A stretch of 64,000 nucleotides of DNA from Umezawaea sp042738955 (GCF_042738955.1 NZ_JBHYHC010000014.1:49946-113945), one strand, 5' to 3'; positions 1 to 8,333 are shown, counted from the stretch's first letter. The notes: generated by a model from the letters alone, not told the origin. Numbers and translations: made by a program.

Positions 1-1
1 G

Positions 2-385
2 ACCGAGTTCATCGAGACCACGCTGCCGTTCCAGAAGATGATCGACGCGGGCACGGCGCCGTTCCCGGTGCAGCTCAACCGGTCCTTCTGCGAGTGGCCG
101 ATCGGCAGCGTCCCCGGCACCGGCCCGATGTCGTGCCGCAGCGACGAGCCCACGCCCGGCGCGGCGGCGGCGTCCGGCGGCGGGGGCGACTACCTGTCCA
201 ACGAGAGCATGTACCGCGCCAACCGCGTGCGGACCGGCCTCGGCGCGACGGCCGTGCTCGGCGGCCACCTGCACACGCCGGTGCTCGGCCAGCCGGTCGA
301 CCCGGCGGCGCTGACCGACGCGGCGTTCGAGGCGCAGCGGCGGGACATCGTGAACCAGGCCGTGGCGCTCGTCGGGGTCGTCTGA
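2..385 (+). CDS. Pyroglutamyl-peptidase-like protein, C-terminal part (gene begins upstream of the window)
   Basis: The reading frame is open from base 2 and stops with TGA at 383-385, so only about 127 C-terminal residues are visible. The stretch GGDYLSNESMYRA followed about 20 residues later by GGHLHTPVL resembles the catalytic region of peptidase family C15, where AGTYVCN carries the Cys nucleophile and GFIHVP the His. If that alignment is right, Cys is replaced by Ser here (YLSN). Family C15 enzymes remove N-terminal pyroglutamate from peptides. A strong hairpin lies about 95 bp downstream. The assignment is tentative because the N-terminal half, including the expected Glu, is outside the window. 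Confidence 0.45.
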   Translation, partial: TEFIETTLPFQKMIDAGTAPFPVQLNRSFCEWPIGSVPGTGPMSCRSDEPTPGAAAASGGGGDYLSNESMYRANRVRTGLGATAVLGGHLHTPVLGQPVDPAALTDAAFEAQRRDIVNQAVALVGVV

Positions 386-387
386 CC

Positions 388-475
388 TTCTCCACAGCCT
401 GTGCACAGATCCATGCACAGGCTGTGGACAACTTCGGATCCGCCCTGCTCAAGACGTGTGGATAGTTGTGCACAA
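388..475. promoter_or_regulatory. Cluster of DnaA-box-like 9-mers with a long palindrome
   Basis: TTCTCCACA (388-396), TGTGGACAA (423-431, exact reverse complement of the actinobacterial consensus TTGTCCACA), TGTGGATAG (457-465) and TTGTGCACA (466-474) lie within 90 bp. The first two are embedded in or adjacent to a perfect 14-bp inverted repeat (392-405 and 414-427). The cluster sits in a tail-to-tail gap, so it is not an obvious promoter. It could be a DnaA-binding or titration site. Function is inferred from sequence only. Confidence 0.45.
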
Positions 476-480
476 CAGCG

Positions 481-516
481 GAAGACCCGGTGGACGCCGT
501 TGGCCACCGGGTCTTC
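481..516. terminator. Hairpin between convergent genes
   Basis: A perfect 13-bp stem (481-493 with 504-516) and a 10-nt loop lie between the peptidase-like gene and pckG, which converge here. It probably terminates transcription from both sides; there is no long T tract. Confidence 0.7.
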
Positions 517-535
517 CTGTCCCCACCTCGGGCTG

Positions 536-2347
536 TCAGCCGAGGCGTTGCTTCAGTGCGTCGAACTCGTCGCGCAGCGAGGTCGGCAGCTTGTCACCGA
601 TCTTGGTGAACCACTCCTCGATGAGCGGGATCTCGGCCTTCCACTCGTCCACGTCCACGGCCAGCGAGGTCGCGATGTCCTCGGTCGAGGCGTCCAGGCC
701 GTCGAGGTCCAGCGCGTCGGCCGTCGGCACGTGGCCGATGGGCGTCTCCACGGCGGTGGCCTTGCCCTCGAGCCGCTCGATCGCCCACTTCAGGACGCGC
801 GAGTTCTCGCCGAAACCGGGCCACAGGAAGCGCTTGTCCTCGCCGCGGCGGAACCAGTTGACGTAGAAGATCTTCGGCAGCTTGTCGGCGTCGGCGTTCT
901 TGCCGACCTCCAGCCAGTGCTTGAAGTAGTCGCCCGCGTTGTAGCCGATGAACGGCAGCATCGCCATCGGGTCGCGGCGCACGACGCCGACCTTGCCGGT
1001 GGCGGCGGCGGTCGTCTCGCTGGACAGCGTGGCGCCCATGAACACGCCGTGCTGCCAGTCGCGCGACTCGGTGACCAGCGGGATCGTCGTGGCGCGGCGG
1101 CCGCCGAAGAAGATCGCCGAGATCGGCACGCCCTTCGGGTCGTCCCACTCCGGCGCCTTGATGTCGCACTGCTCGATCGGCGTGCAGTAGCGGGAGTTCG
1201 GGTGCGACGACAGCTCGCCGCCGTCCGGCGTCCAGTCCTGCTTCTTCCACGAGGTCAGGTGGGCCGGGGGCTCGCCCATGCCCTCCCACCACACGTCGCC
1301 GTCGTCGGTCAGGGCGACGTTCGTGAAGAGCGAGTTGCCCTTCGCGATCGTGCGCATCGCGTTCGGGTTCGTGTGGTAGTCCGTGCCGGGGGCGACGCCG
1401 AAGAAGCCGTTCTCCGGGTTGACCGCGTAGAGCTGCCCGTCCTTGCCGAAGCGCATCCAGGCGATGTCGTCGCCCAGGGTCTCGACCTTCCAGCCGGGGA
1501 TGGTCGGCTCCAGCATCGCCAGGTTGGTCTTGCCGCACGCCGACGGGAACGCCGCGGCGATGTAGTAGACCTTGCTCTCCGGCGAGGTGAGCTTGAGGAT
1601 CAGCATGTGCTCGGCGAGCCAGCCCTCGTCGCGCGCCATCACCGAGGCGATGCGCAGCGAGTAGCACTTCTTGCCCAGCAGGGCGTTGCCGCCGTAGCCC
1701 GAGCCGTACGACCAGATCGTCCGCTCTTCGGGGAACTGGGTGATGTACTTCGTGTCGTTGCAGGGCCACGGCACGTCCGCCTGGCCGTGCTCCAGCGGGG
1801 CGCCGATCGAGTGCAGCGCCTTCACGTACTTGGCGTCCTCGCCGAACTTCGCGAGCGCCTTGTCGCCCATGCGGGTCATGATGTGCATGGACACGACCAC
1901 GTACTCGGAGTCGGTGATCTCCACGCCCAGCATGGGTTCGTCCGCGTCGAGCGGCCCCATGCAGAACGGGATCACGTACATCGTGCGACCGCGCATCGAG
2001 CCCCGGTAGAGCTCGGTCATGATCGCCTTCATCTCGGAAGGGTTCATCCAGTTGTTGGTGGGGCCCGCGTCGGCCTCGTCAACGGAGCAGATGTACGTGC
2101 GCTCCTCGACCCGCGCCACGTCGGTCGGGTCGGAAGCCGCCCAGAACGAGTTCGGCTTCTTCTTCAGAGGCACGAACGTTCCGGCGTCGACGAGCTTTCC
2201 GGTGAGCCGTGTCCATTCCGCTTCGGTTCCGTCCGCCCACACGACCTCGTCGGGACAGGTCAGATCGGCTACTTCGCGGACCCAGGACAACAGGCCTGCA
2301 TGGTTGGTAGGTGCCTTGTCGAGACCGGGAATGGTCACTGCCGTCAT
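536..2347 (-). CDS. pckG: Phosphoenolpyruvate carboxykinase (GTP)
   Basis: A 603-residue enzyme, the usual size for the GTP-dependent family, that interconverts oxaloacetate + GTP and PEP + GDP + CO2 in gluconeogenesis and anaplerosis in the cytoplasm. The hallmark FPSACGKTN P-loop is at about residues 267-275 (ACGKTN 270-275). The downstream GDDIAWMRFG and the PEN-GFFGVAPGT region are typical of this family. The chosen ATG (2345-2347) has an AGGAG ribosome binding site about 10 nt upstream. A longer open frame extends to 2644 but has no good start signal. The leader contains two hairpins built on a GGACGT motif (2383-2455). The gene is monocistronic, flanked by hairpins, with no frameshift. 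Confidence 0.97.
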   Translation of the reverse strand: MTAVTIPGLDKAPTNHAGLLSWVREVADLTCPDEVVWADGTEAEWTRLTGKLVDAGTFVPLKKKPNSFWAASDPTDVARVEERTYICSVDEADAGPTNNWMNPSEMKAIMTELYRGSMRGRTMYVIPFCMGPLDADEPMLGVEITDSEYVVVSMHIMTRMGDKALAKFGEDAKYVKALHSIGAPLEHGQADVPWPCNDTKYITQFPEERTIWSYGSGYGGNALLGKKCYSLRIASVMARDEGWLAEHMLILKLTSPESKVYYIAAAFPSACGKTNLAMLEPTIPGWKVETLGDDIAWMRFGKDGQLYAVNPENGFFGVAPGTDYHTNPNAMRTIAKGNSLFTNVALTDDGDVWWEGMGEPPAHLTSWKKQDWTPDGGELSSHPNSRYCTPIEQCDIKAPEWDDPKGVPISAIFFGGRRATTIPLVTESRDWQHGVFMGATLSSETTAAATGKVGVVRRDPMAMLPFIGYNAGDYFKHWLEVGKNADADKLPKIFYVNWFRRGEDKRFLWPGFGENSRVLKWAIERLEGKATAVETPIGHVPTADALDLDGLDASTEDIATSLAVDVDEWKAEIPLIEEWFTKIGDKLPTSLRDEFDALKQRLG

Positions 2348-2608
2348 CTCGTCTCGTCTCCTGACTGCGCCACAGCCCACATGGACGTCGTCGTCCGGCG
2401 TGGGACGACAACGTCCTCGGAAATAGCTCCACAACGTCCGGCGGGAACCGGACGTGCTGTGAAGGGGATGCACCGAAGATAGCCGGGTTAATCCCCGGTT
2501 ACCGAGAGCTGACCTGTCGGCTCCCTCACAAGACCGATTCTGGAATCGATTCAGCACCCGTTTACCCAACGGGAAAAAGTGTGACCTGCGCTTTATCCAG
2601 CGAAAATC
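2348..2608 (-). promoter_or_regulatory. pckG upstream region with two leader hairpins
   Basis: This stretch upstream of pckG has no convincing gene. On the pckG strand it holds two stem-loops. The first is a 14-bp stem with one mismatch (2383-2396 with 2403-2416). The second is a perfect 8-bp stem (2434-2441 with 2448-2455). All four arms carry GGACGT or its complement. They lie 36-108 nt before the start codon and could be protein operators or a structured mRNA leader. No promoter hexamers are convincing. Confidence 0.45.
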
Positions 2609-2646
2609 AAGTGGCCCGCGTGCGTCGAACAGCACACGGGCCACTT
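2609..2646 (-). terminator. Hairpin terminator of the calcium-loop protein gene
   Basis: A 14-bp stem with one mismatch (2609-2622 with 2633-2646) is flanked by AAAATC on one side and TTTTC on the other, so it can act in both directions. It lies 94 bp beyond the stop of the minus-strand gene ending at 2740. Confidence 0.7.
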
Positions 2647-2661
2647 TTCACGTCACTCGTG

Positions 2662-2697
2662 GGAACGCTCTCAATGGTCCAGTCCAGTGAGCGTTCC
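2662..2697 (-). terminator. Second, weaker stem-loop
   Basis: A 9-bp perfect stem (GGAACGCTC at 2662-2670 with GAGCGTTCC at 2689-2697) and an 18-nt loop lie just after the stop of the calcium-loop gene. It may be part of a tandem terminator; the long loop makes it less certain. Confidence 0.4.
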
Positions 2698-2739
2698 GGT
2701 GGGATTCTGTTCCGAGTCCACCAGAACCCCGTGTCGGGT

Positions 2740-3441
2740 CTAGTTAGGACTGATCCATTGCCCCGTCGTGGAATCGATTCGCACGACGCCGGAAACCGCG
2801 CCGAACGGCTCCTCGCGGTCGTCGAGCCACGCGTCCTCGTCGGACAGCACGCCGCTCTTGCTGTCCGGCACGTACTTGCCGTTCGAGTCGATGTGCCCGC
2901 GCTCGACCTCGGTCCACGTGTCCTCGGCCGTGTGCTTGGTCATGGTGACCTCGCCGTCGGTCGTGATCTCCGTCGCGAGGTCCGCCTTGCCGTCCCCGTC
3001 CACGTCGGTGAACAGCCAGGTGTCGCCCTGCTCGTCCTTCACCACGGCGGTGTCGGCCCGGCCGTCTCCGTCGGTGTCCTCGGTCGGGACGCCGACGTTC
3101 TGCTCGCCCTTGTCCGTGTCCACGACCATCGTGTGGCCCGCGTTCGCGTTCGTCTGCTCGTGCGCGTCCGCCGGGTCGACCGCGATCCACTCCCCCGAGT
3201 GCCCGTCGAACCTGGCCTGCGCCACCAGGTTCCCGTCGCGGTCGAACGTGCTCATCAGGTCCGCGTCACCGTCGTGGTCCGAGTCGGTGAACGCCAGGTG
3301 CCCGCCGTCGTCGGTCTCCACGACCGCGCTGTCCTCGACACCGTCGTGGTCGAGGTCGTAGGTCGTCTCGGCGGTGTACTCCTCGCCCTCGACGGTGACC
3401 TTGAGCTCGCCGTCGGCTCCGCCGTTCTCGTCGATGTACAC
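2740..3441 (-). CDS. Protein with repeated DxDxDG calcium-binding loops
   Basis: A 233-residue acidic protein. At least four loops of the EF-hand/dockerin type are visible: DLDHDGVED, DSDHDGDAD, DTDGDGRAD and DVDGDGKAD, each followed by a short strand rich in Thr, Phe or Leu. Such loops bind Ca2+ in known families. No signal peptide or membrane segment is seen. The GTG start (3439-3441) has AGGAGG 8 nt upstream. A 12-bp palindrome CGTGACGTCACG (3504-3515) lies about 60 bp upstream. Composition and repeat pattern fit uncharacterised actinobacterial proteins. Calcium binding is inferred; the cellular role is unknown. Confidence 0.75.
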   Translation of the reverse strand: MYIDENGGADGELKVTVEGEEYTAETTYDLDHDGVEDSAVVETDDGGHLAFTDSDHDGDADLMSTFDRDGNLVAQARFDGHSGEWIAVDPADAHEQTNANAGHTMVVDTDKGEQNVGVPTEDTDGDGRADTAVVKDEQGDTWLFTDVDGDGKADLATEITTDGEVTMTKHTAEDTWTEVERGHIDSNGKYVPDSKSGVLSDEDAWLDDREEPFGAVSGVVRIDSTTGQWISPN

Positions 3442-3503
3442 CGGGTCACCCTCCTGCGCGTCGCGTACCGGTACGACCCACGGTAGGCCGATTCGGTTCC
3501 GAA

Positions 3504-3515
3504 CGTGACGTCACG
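3504..3515. promoter_or_regulatory. 12-bp palindrome upstream of the calcium-loop gene
   Basis: CGTGACGTCACG is a perfect palindrome between the calcium-loop gene start (3441) and the end of the dynamin operon (3608). It could be an operator; no regulator gene is adjacent. Confidence 0.3.
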
Positions 3516-3607
3516 CACCCATTTCGCAGCTCATCAGCACGGTGTCGGAGCCCTCCGCGGTCCGCACGCCCCGCAGCCGGAACGTCGAACCGTCAGGCGC
3601 GAGTTCT

Positions 3608-5428
3608 TCAGGCCCGGTCCCGAACCGCGCGGATGCGGCTCAGGAGTTGGTCGATCTGGGTGCGGCCGGCGCGGATCTCGGCCTGGCGGCGGGTGACGGT
3701 CTGGAGTTCGCGGCCGCGTTCGCCCGCTTCCATGCGGAGCGCCTTGTCGACGTCGCGGAGTTCGGCCTCGATGGCCTCCACGCGCTTGCCGAGCGCCTCG
3801 TCGAGGGCGAGGGACAGGTGCTGCTCGGCGGCGATGAGCTGCTCCGCCACGACCTGGTCGACGGTGGAGCGGGCGTCGGCGATGGCGTCGGACAGCCACT
3901 GCTTGAGGTGCTGCTTGTCCGCGCTGTGCTTGCGGGTCCTGGCCATCCACCAGCCCGCGCCCAGACCGAGGACGAGGGTGACCGGCAGGACGATCGGGTT
4001 CAGGGCGGCCACGCCGAAGCCCGCCAGCGGCAGCGCGGCGAGCCTGCCCGCGCCGAGACCGCCGGACACGCCCATGAACACCAGCAGCTTGTCCTCGGCG
4101 GTCGGCGGGCGCTTGTCCGGCGGGCGCAGCACGACCGGTTGGCCGTCGCGGGCGAACTGGGCGCGGATCACCGCCAGCTCGTCGGGGGAGAACAGGTCCG
4201 CCAAGGACGCGTCGGTGACCTGGGCCAGTCTGGCGGCGAGGAGGGCGCTGAGCCTGCCGGAGACGACCTGCAACGCCGCGTCCACCTGCTGCGGCAACGA
4301 CGTCAGGGTCTCGCGGTCGGCCACGTCGATCGCCTGGCGGAACCAGGTCTGCACGTCCCGGACCTGCCTGCTGACCTCGTGCGAGCACTCCACGCGGGCC
4401 CGCTGGACCTCGCCGCGCAGCGTCAGCTGCCAACCCCTGGTGGACGTGCGGCGCTGCGCGTTCAGCTCCTCGCGCCGGGCCCGCAGGACCTCCGCCTCCT
4501 CCTCGCCCGTGCTCAACGCGCGCTGCTCGCCCGCCAACCGGACGTCGAACTCGGCCAGCACGGTCGCCAGCGCGCGCAGGGTGTTCGCCTCGGCCAGCAT
4601 CGAGGCGCGGCCGACGACGAGCTCCTGCAACGCCGACTGAAGGCCCGCGATGCCGGAGCGCTCGCGCAGCATCGCGGCGGCGTCGGGGTTCGGGGCCTTG
4701 GCGGCCATCTCGAACATCCGCGACGACACGGGGTGGAAGACGGCGTCGGCGAACCTCGGCGCGTGCTCCGACAGCAGGGCCTTGTTGGCGGCCAGCAGCT
4801 CCCGCCAGCCGCGGAACTGGTCCGTCTTGGTCAGGGCGAACACGACCGTCTCCACGCGTTCGCCGACGGCGTGCAGGAACGCCAGCTCGCCCCTGGTGAA
4901 CGGCGCCGACGAGTCGACCACGAACAGCAGCGCGGTCGCGGACGCGGCCGCCTCCAGCGCCAGCTCGCCGTGCGCCGCGTCCAGCCCGCCGACGCCGGGG
5001 GTGTCCACGAGCGACATCCGCTCCAGCAGCGGCACGGGCGCGTCGACCTCCACGTACCGCGGCGGCAGTTCGCCCTCGGGCAGCTCGTGGGCGGCCGACA
5101 CCCAGTCGACCAGCTCGGCCCGGTCGAACGGCACCGGCTCCAGGACGCCGGGGTAGCAGGCGCGGGCGGCCCACCGCTCGCCGTGCTGGAACACCAGGTA
5201 CGTGCTGGTCGCGACCTCGGCGTCGACCGGCGACAGGCCCGGCGTGGCCAGCAGGGCGTTGACCAGGGAACTCTTGCCGCGGTTCGTCTCGCCGACGACG
5301 ACCACGGTCGGCGTGCGACCCCGCTCGCCGCGGACCCCGTCGACCCAGTCGGCCGCCTTCGGGTCGACCTCGCGGACCAGGGCGGTCAGCTTCTCCCTGG
5401 CCTGCTTGACGGTCTGCGGCAGCGTCAC
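3608..5428 (-). CDS. Dynamin-like GTPase B
   Basis: A 606-residue large GTPase of the bacterial dynamin / IniA-IniC type. The G1 loop GETNRGKSS is at residues 46-54, the G3 DTPGVGG near 140 and the G4 TKTD near 200. A long helical stalk follows. A hydrophobic segment at about 455-505 (rich in Gly, Ala, Leu) is the likely membrane-binding paddle, and a coiled-coil tail ends the protein. Family members remodel or fuse membranes in pairs, as Streptomyces DynA/DynB do at septa. The GTG start (5426-5428) lies 5-10 nt after the upstream GrpE-like gene's stop, so the genes are co-translated. It is the last gene of a three-gene operon. Confidence 0.88.
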   Translation of the reverse strand: MTLPQTVKQAREKLTALVREVDPKAADWVDGVRGERGRTPTVVVVGETNRGKSSLVNALLATPGLSPVDAEVATSTYLVFQHGERWAARACYPGVLEPVPFDRAELVDWVSAAHELPEGELPPRYVEVDAPVPLLERMSLVDTPGVGGLDAAHGELALEAAASATALLFVVDSSAPFTRGELAFLHAVGERVETVVFALTKTDQFRGWRELLAANKALLSEHAPRFADAVFHPVSSRMFEMAAKAPNPDAAAMLRERSGIAGLQSALQELVVGRASMLAEANTLRALATVLAEFDVRLAGEQRALSTGEEEAEVLRARREELNAQRRTSTRGWQLTLRGEVQRARVECSHEVSRQVRDVQTWFRQAIDVADRETLTSLPQQVDAALQVVSGRLSALLAARLAQVTDASLADLFSPDELAVIRAQFARDGQPVVLRPPDKRPPTAEDKLLVFMGVSGGLGAGRLAALPLAGFGVAALNPIVLPVTLVLGLGAGWWMARTRKHSADKQHLKQWLSDAIADARSTVDQVVAEQLIAAEQHLSLALDEALGKRVEAIEAELRDVDKALRMEAGERGRELQTVTRRQAEIRAGRTQIDQLLSRIRAVRDRA

Positions 5429-5432
5429 CGGG

Positions 5433-5819
5433 TCAGGCCTTCGCCGTGTAGACCGTGACGATCGGCGGGCGCAGCGGGCGTTCGCGGTCGACGAAGCCGA
5501 CGACCTCGGTCTCGGCGACCACGCCCTCCAGCGACGGGTCGTCGGTCGGGACGACCCCGCCGGCCTCGTGCCGGGACGGGTCGAAGCGGTCGCCGTCCGG
5601 GCGCACCGCGCGCACCCCGATGTCCGCGAGCCCCGCCTCGATGCGCTCCACGACCCCGGCGCTGCGGGCCCGGTCCAGCGCGTACAGGCAGAGCTGCACC
5701 AGCGCGCGCCGCTCGGCCAGCGCCTGGTCCAGCAGTTCGTCGCCGATGGTCTCCATCATGGGTGCCGCCACACCCGCTTGCGACGCGGGCGCCCCCGCCC
5801 CGGTTCCGTCCACGCTCAT
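5433..5819 (-). CDS. GrpE-like nucleotide-exchange-factor protein between two dynamins
   Basis: A 128-residue protein. Residues about 35-60 form a helix (LDQALAERRALVQLCLYALDRA). The C-terminus, GDRFDPSRHEA followed by VVGFVDRERPLRPPIVTVY, matches the beta domain of GrpE (G-x-x-FDP-x-x-H-EA ... LRPA-x-V). The long N-terminal coiled coil of true GrpE is missing. Its ATG (5817-5819) overlaps the stop of dynamin A (5816-5818), and its stop is 4 bp before the dynamin B start. This tight coupling suggests it works with the two GTPases, perhaps with an Hsp70-like partner encoded elsewhere. Homology is judged from motifs only. Confidence 0.75.
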   Translation of the reverse strand: MSVDGTGAGAPASQAGVAAPMMETIGDELLDQALAERRALVQLCLYALDRARSAGVVERIEAGLADIGVRAVRPDGDRFDPSRHEAGGVVPTDDPSLEGVVAETEVVGFVDRERPLRPPIVTVYTAKA

Positions 5820-7348
5820 CGCTGCCCCCCGCCGCGGAGTTGCTGCCAGATCAGGAAGTACGCCCGGTGCACCACGTGCGCCACCCGGCTCTGCGCGGGC
5901 GTCGCGCCGAACGACGCCCACGACCGCCACCAGCCCGCGCGCGCCAGGGCGTACGCGAGGAGTTCCGGCAGCGGTCTGCCGCGCAGCCCGAGCTGGTCCG
6001 GGATGTGCGGGCTGCCCCCGACCCGCAGCACCTCCTCGGCCAGCTCCGCGGGCATCGCCACCGCGCCGGACGTCACCAGCGTCAACGCCTCCAGCAGCCG
6101 CAGCTGGTGCGCCTCCGGCTTGGCGAGCAGCACCTCGATGGCGTTGTGCACGCGCTGCCGCTCGCCCGCGTCGCCGGACGCCTGTGCCAGCGCGGTCACG
6201 GACGCGAGCGCGGCGGCGGCCTTGATGCCGTCGGCGCGGGCGCGGAACACCGCGTTCAGCTTGCCGCGCACGCCGTCGAGGCCGGAGGAGTCGAGGAGCT
6301 TGCGCCGCAGCGCCCCCGCCGTGATCGCGGGTTCGGCGGCCAGCGCCGTCAACGCGCAGCGCACGCCGTACAGGTCGAGCCGCTCCACCAGCCGCACCCG
6401 CACCCCCGCCGGGACGTCGCACTCCCAGCTGGTGAACAGGTCCGCGGACATCAGCATCATCTCGAGGGTGTCGGCGTCGAGCGCCGCGACCTGGCGCAGC
6501 GCGTCCGCGTCGGCCGCGGTGAACCCGCCCGTCTCGGCGGACTCGGCGACCAGGCCGATCACCGGCAGCACGTCCGCGACCCTCGGCTTGAGGATCCGCG
6601 CTTGCTTCTCCGCGAGCAGCAGCGCGGCCTTCCAGACGTCGCCGTCGGAGCCGTCGACCGACTCGGGCGCGATGGTGTCGGCCTTGTTCAGCACGGCGAT
6701 CGCGTTCACCGGACCGGCCTCGCGGCTCGCGGTGGCGGCGGTGAACGCGGCCAGCGCCTGGTGGTCGTCGGCCCGCACGCCCTGCGTCACGACGTAGAGG
6801 ACGGCCTCCGCGCCCGCGACGGCGTTGCGCGACACCGGGTCCAGGTCGCCCGCCGCGCCGAGCAGCTCCTCGGTGCGGGCCACGGACGCGGCGTCCAGCG
6901 AGCCGAGGCCGGGGGTGTCGATCACGGTCAGGTCCCGCAGCACCGCGTTGGTGAGGTACGCCTCGATGTGCGACACCTCGGTCACGTCGACGCCCAGCGA
7001 CGCCGGGATCATCCCCTCCGCGTCGAACGGCAGCACCTGCTTGCGGCCGTCGGTGAAGATCACCTCGATCCGGTCGACCGTGCCGTACTGGAAGCGGGTC
7101 ACCAGCCGGGTGCACTCGCCCACCGCCGTCGGCGCGACCCGGCGGCCGATCAGGGCGTTGACCAGCGTGGACTTGCCGGACTTGATCCGGCCCGCGATGG
7201 CGACCTGCAACGGAGCGGACAGCCTGCGCAGCACCTCGCGGAACCCCGCGGCGGTCTCCGCGGACACCTGCGGCTGGAGCGACACGCACAGGGTCGCGAC
7301 GGCCGCCGAGAGCGGTCCGGCCAGCTGTCGCCCTGTCGCCGTGGTCAC
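5816..7348 (-). CDS. Dynamin-like GTPase A
   Basis: A 510-residue GTPase with a G1 loop GRIKSGKST at residues 53-61, G3 DTPGLGS near 140 and G4 LNKAD near 220, followed by a long helical region. It is the first gene of the operon and pairs with the larger dynamin B, as IniA/IniC or DynA/DynB pairs do. No strong membrane segment is evident, unlike in its partner. I chose the GTG at 7346-7348. A GTG at 7411 would add 21 residues; neither has a clear ribosome binding site, so the start is uncertain. Divergent from a small membrane protein gene at 7465. Confidence 0.88.
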   Translation of the reverse strand: MTTATGRQLAGPLSAAVATLCVSLQPQVSAETAAGFREVLRRLSAPLQVAIAGRIKSGKSTLVNALIGRRVAPTAVGECTRLVTRFQYGTVDRIEVIFTDGRKQVLPFDAEGMIPASLGVDVTEVSHIEAYLTNAVLRDLTVIDTPGLGSLDAASVARTEELLGAAGDLDPVSRNAVAGAEAVLYVVTQGVRADDHQALAAFTAATASREAGPVNAIAVLNKADTIAPESVDGSDGDVWKAALLLAEKQARILKPRVADVLPVIGLVAESAETGGFTAADADALRQVAALDADTLEMMLMSADLFTSWECDVPAGVRVRLVERLDLYGVRCALTALAAEPAITAGALRRKLLDSSGLDGVRGKLNAVFRARADGIKAAAALASVTALAQASGDAGERQRVHNAIEVLLAKPEAHQLRLLEALTLVTSGAVAMPAELAEEVLRVGGSPHIPDQLGLRGRPLPELLAYALARAGWWRSWASFGATPAQSRVAHVVHRAYFLIWQQLRGGGQR

Positions 7349-7464
7349 GGCCAGATCGTGCCACGACCGGGTGTACCGCGGTGCGGGTTCGGTTTCGGGT
7401 ACCGGCCGCACGGGTACTCGGCCGACGACGTTCGCGTTCGGCGTTCGTGGAGGGAGCGAGGTCG

Positions 7465-7977
7465 ATGGACCAGGGCTATGCGGTCTTCCTGCTGCTCGGT
7501 GTCGTGCTCGTCGTCATCGACGGTCAGTTGATCTACTTCAGCGGCCGGGGCTACCTGACCAAGGCGTACGGCAACGAGGAGTCGGCGCGGTCGATGAACC
7601 GGCTCGTCGCCGTCCTGTTCCACCTCGTGGTGCTGGGCCTGCTCGCCATGCTCTCCACGATCGACGTCCAGACCGGCGACCCCGTGCAGAACGTGGTGTT
7701 CCGCCTCGGCATGGTGCTGCTGCTCCTCGCACTGGCGCACGGCGCGACGATGGCGATCCTCGCCCGCATCCGCGACCGGCAGCTCCAGCAGGCGATGGTC
7801 GACGAGATGGCCGAGGAGCACCGGCAGTTCGACGAGCGGCACCGGGGCGTCCCCGAGTCGCGCGTCCAGTCGCCGCCGGTCCGGAGGACCACCGAGGTCG
7901 TCGAGACGACGCCCGTCCGGGAGTCCCTCCCCGTCCAGGAGTCCCGCACGGCGGAGAAGCCCTACTCGACGAAGTAG
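7465..7977 (+). CDS. Small membrane protein with long cytoplasmic tail
   Basis: A 170-residue protein with three predicted membrane helices: residues about 6-25 (VFLLLGVVLVVIDGQLIYF), 50-68 and 80-100. A hydrophilic tail rich in Glu, Arg, Val and Thr with PVRES/PVQES repeats follows. No family was recognised. The ATG has GGAGGG upstream. Its 3' end overlaps the convergent GntR gene by 16 nt (7962-7977). It is divergent from the dynamin operon, so a shared promoter region is possible. Function unknown. Confidence 0.7.
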   Translation: MDQGYAVFLLLGVVLVVIDGQLIYFSGRGYLTKAYGNEESARSMNRLVAVLFHLVVLGLLAMLSTIDVQTGDPVQNVVFRLGMVLLLLALAHGATMAILARIRDRQLQQAMVDEMAEEHRQFDERHRGVPESRVQSPPVRRTTEVVETTPVRESLPVQESRTAEKPYSTK

Positions 7978-8333
7978 GCCGCGCGCAGCGCCGCCACCGC
8001 GTCCTCCACCCCGATCCCCAACGCCCTGGCCGTCGTGGCGAACTCCGCCGCGGCGGCCTCGAGCGCGTCCGGGGCCGCCGCGGGCACGGAGGCCACAACG
8101 GTCCCCTGCCGCCTGCCGGTGCTCAGCACCCCGCCGGACTCCAGTTCGCGGTAGGCGCGCGCGACCGTGCCCGGCGCGATGCCGAGGTCGCCCGCGAGCT
8201 GCCGGATGGTCGGCAGCCGCGACCCGGTCGGCAGCCAGCCGTGGACGATGAGGCGGGTGATCTGGTCGCGGACCTGGCGCCACGGCGGGACGCCGCTCTC
8301 CACGTCCACCACGATCCTCGGCGGCTCGGTCAT
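7962..8333 (-). CDS. GntR-family transcriptional regulator (YtrA type)
   Basis: A 123-residue regulator. The winged helix-turn-helix (PPWRQVRDQITRLIVHG ... LPTIRQLAGDLGIAPGTVARAY) occupies residues about 15-80, followed by a short C-terminal helical dimerisation tail. That size fits the YtrA subfamily, which lacks a large ligand domain. The ATG (8331-8333) overlaps the stop of the upstream membrane protein gene (8330-8332). YtrA regulators commonly control the membrane or ABC genes they are cotranscribed with. A 26-bp palindrome at 9068-9093 in the operon promoter is the likely autoregulatory operator. Confidence 0.88.
   Translation of the reverse strand: MTEPPRIVVDVESGVPPWRQVRDQITRLIVHGWLPTGSRLPTIRQLAGDLGIAPGTVARAYRELESGGVLSTGRRQGTVVASVPAAAPDALEAAAAEFATTARALGIGVEDAVAALRAAYFVE

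Noticed and set aside
594..1769. Long Arg/Ala-rich open frame overlapping pckG
   Set aside because: It is a shadow frame due to high GC. The residue composition is abnormal and pckG motifs are clear in the other frame.
401..2482. 693-residue open frame antisense to pckG
   Set aside because: Low-complexity Arg/Leu/Val composition typical of antisense GC-rich DNA.
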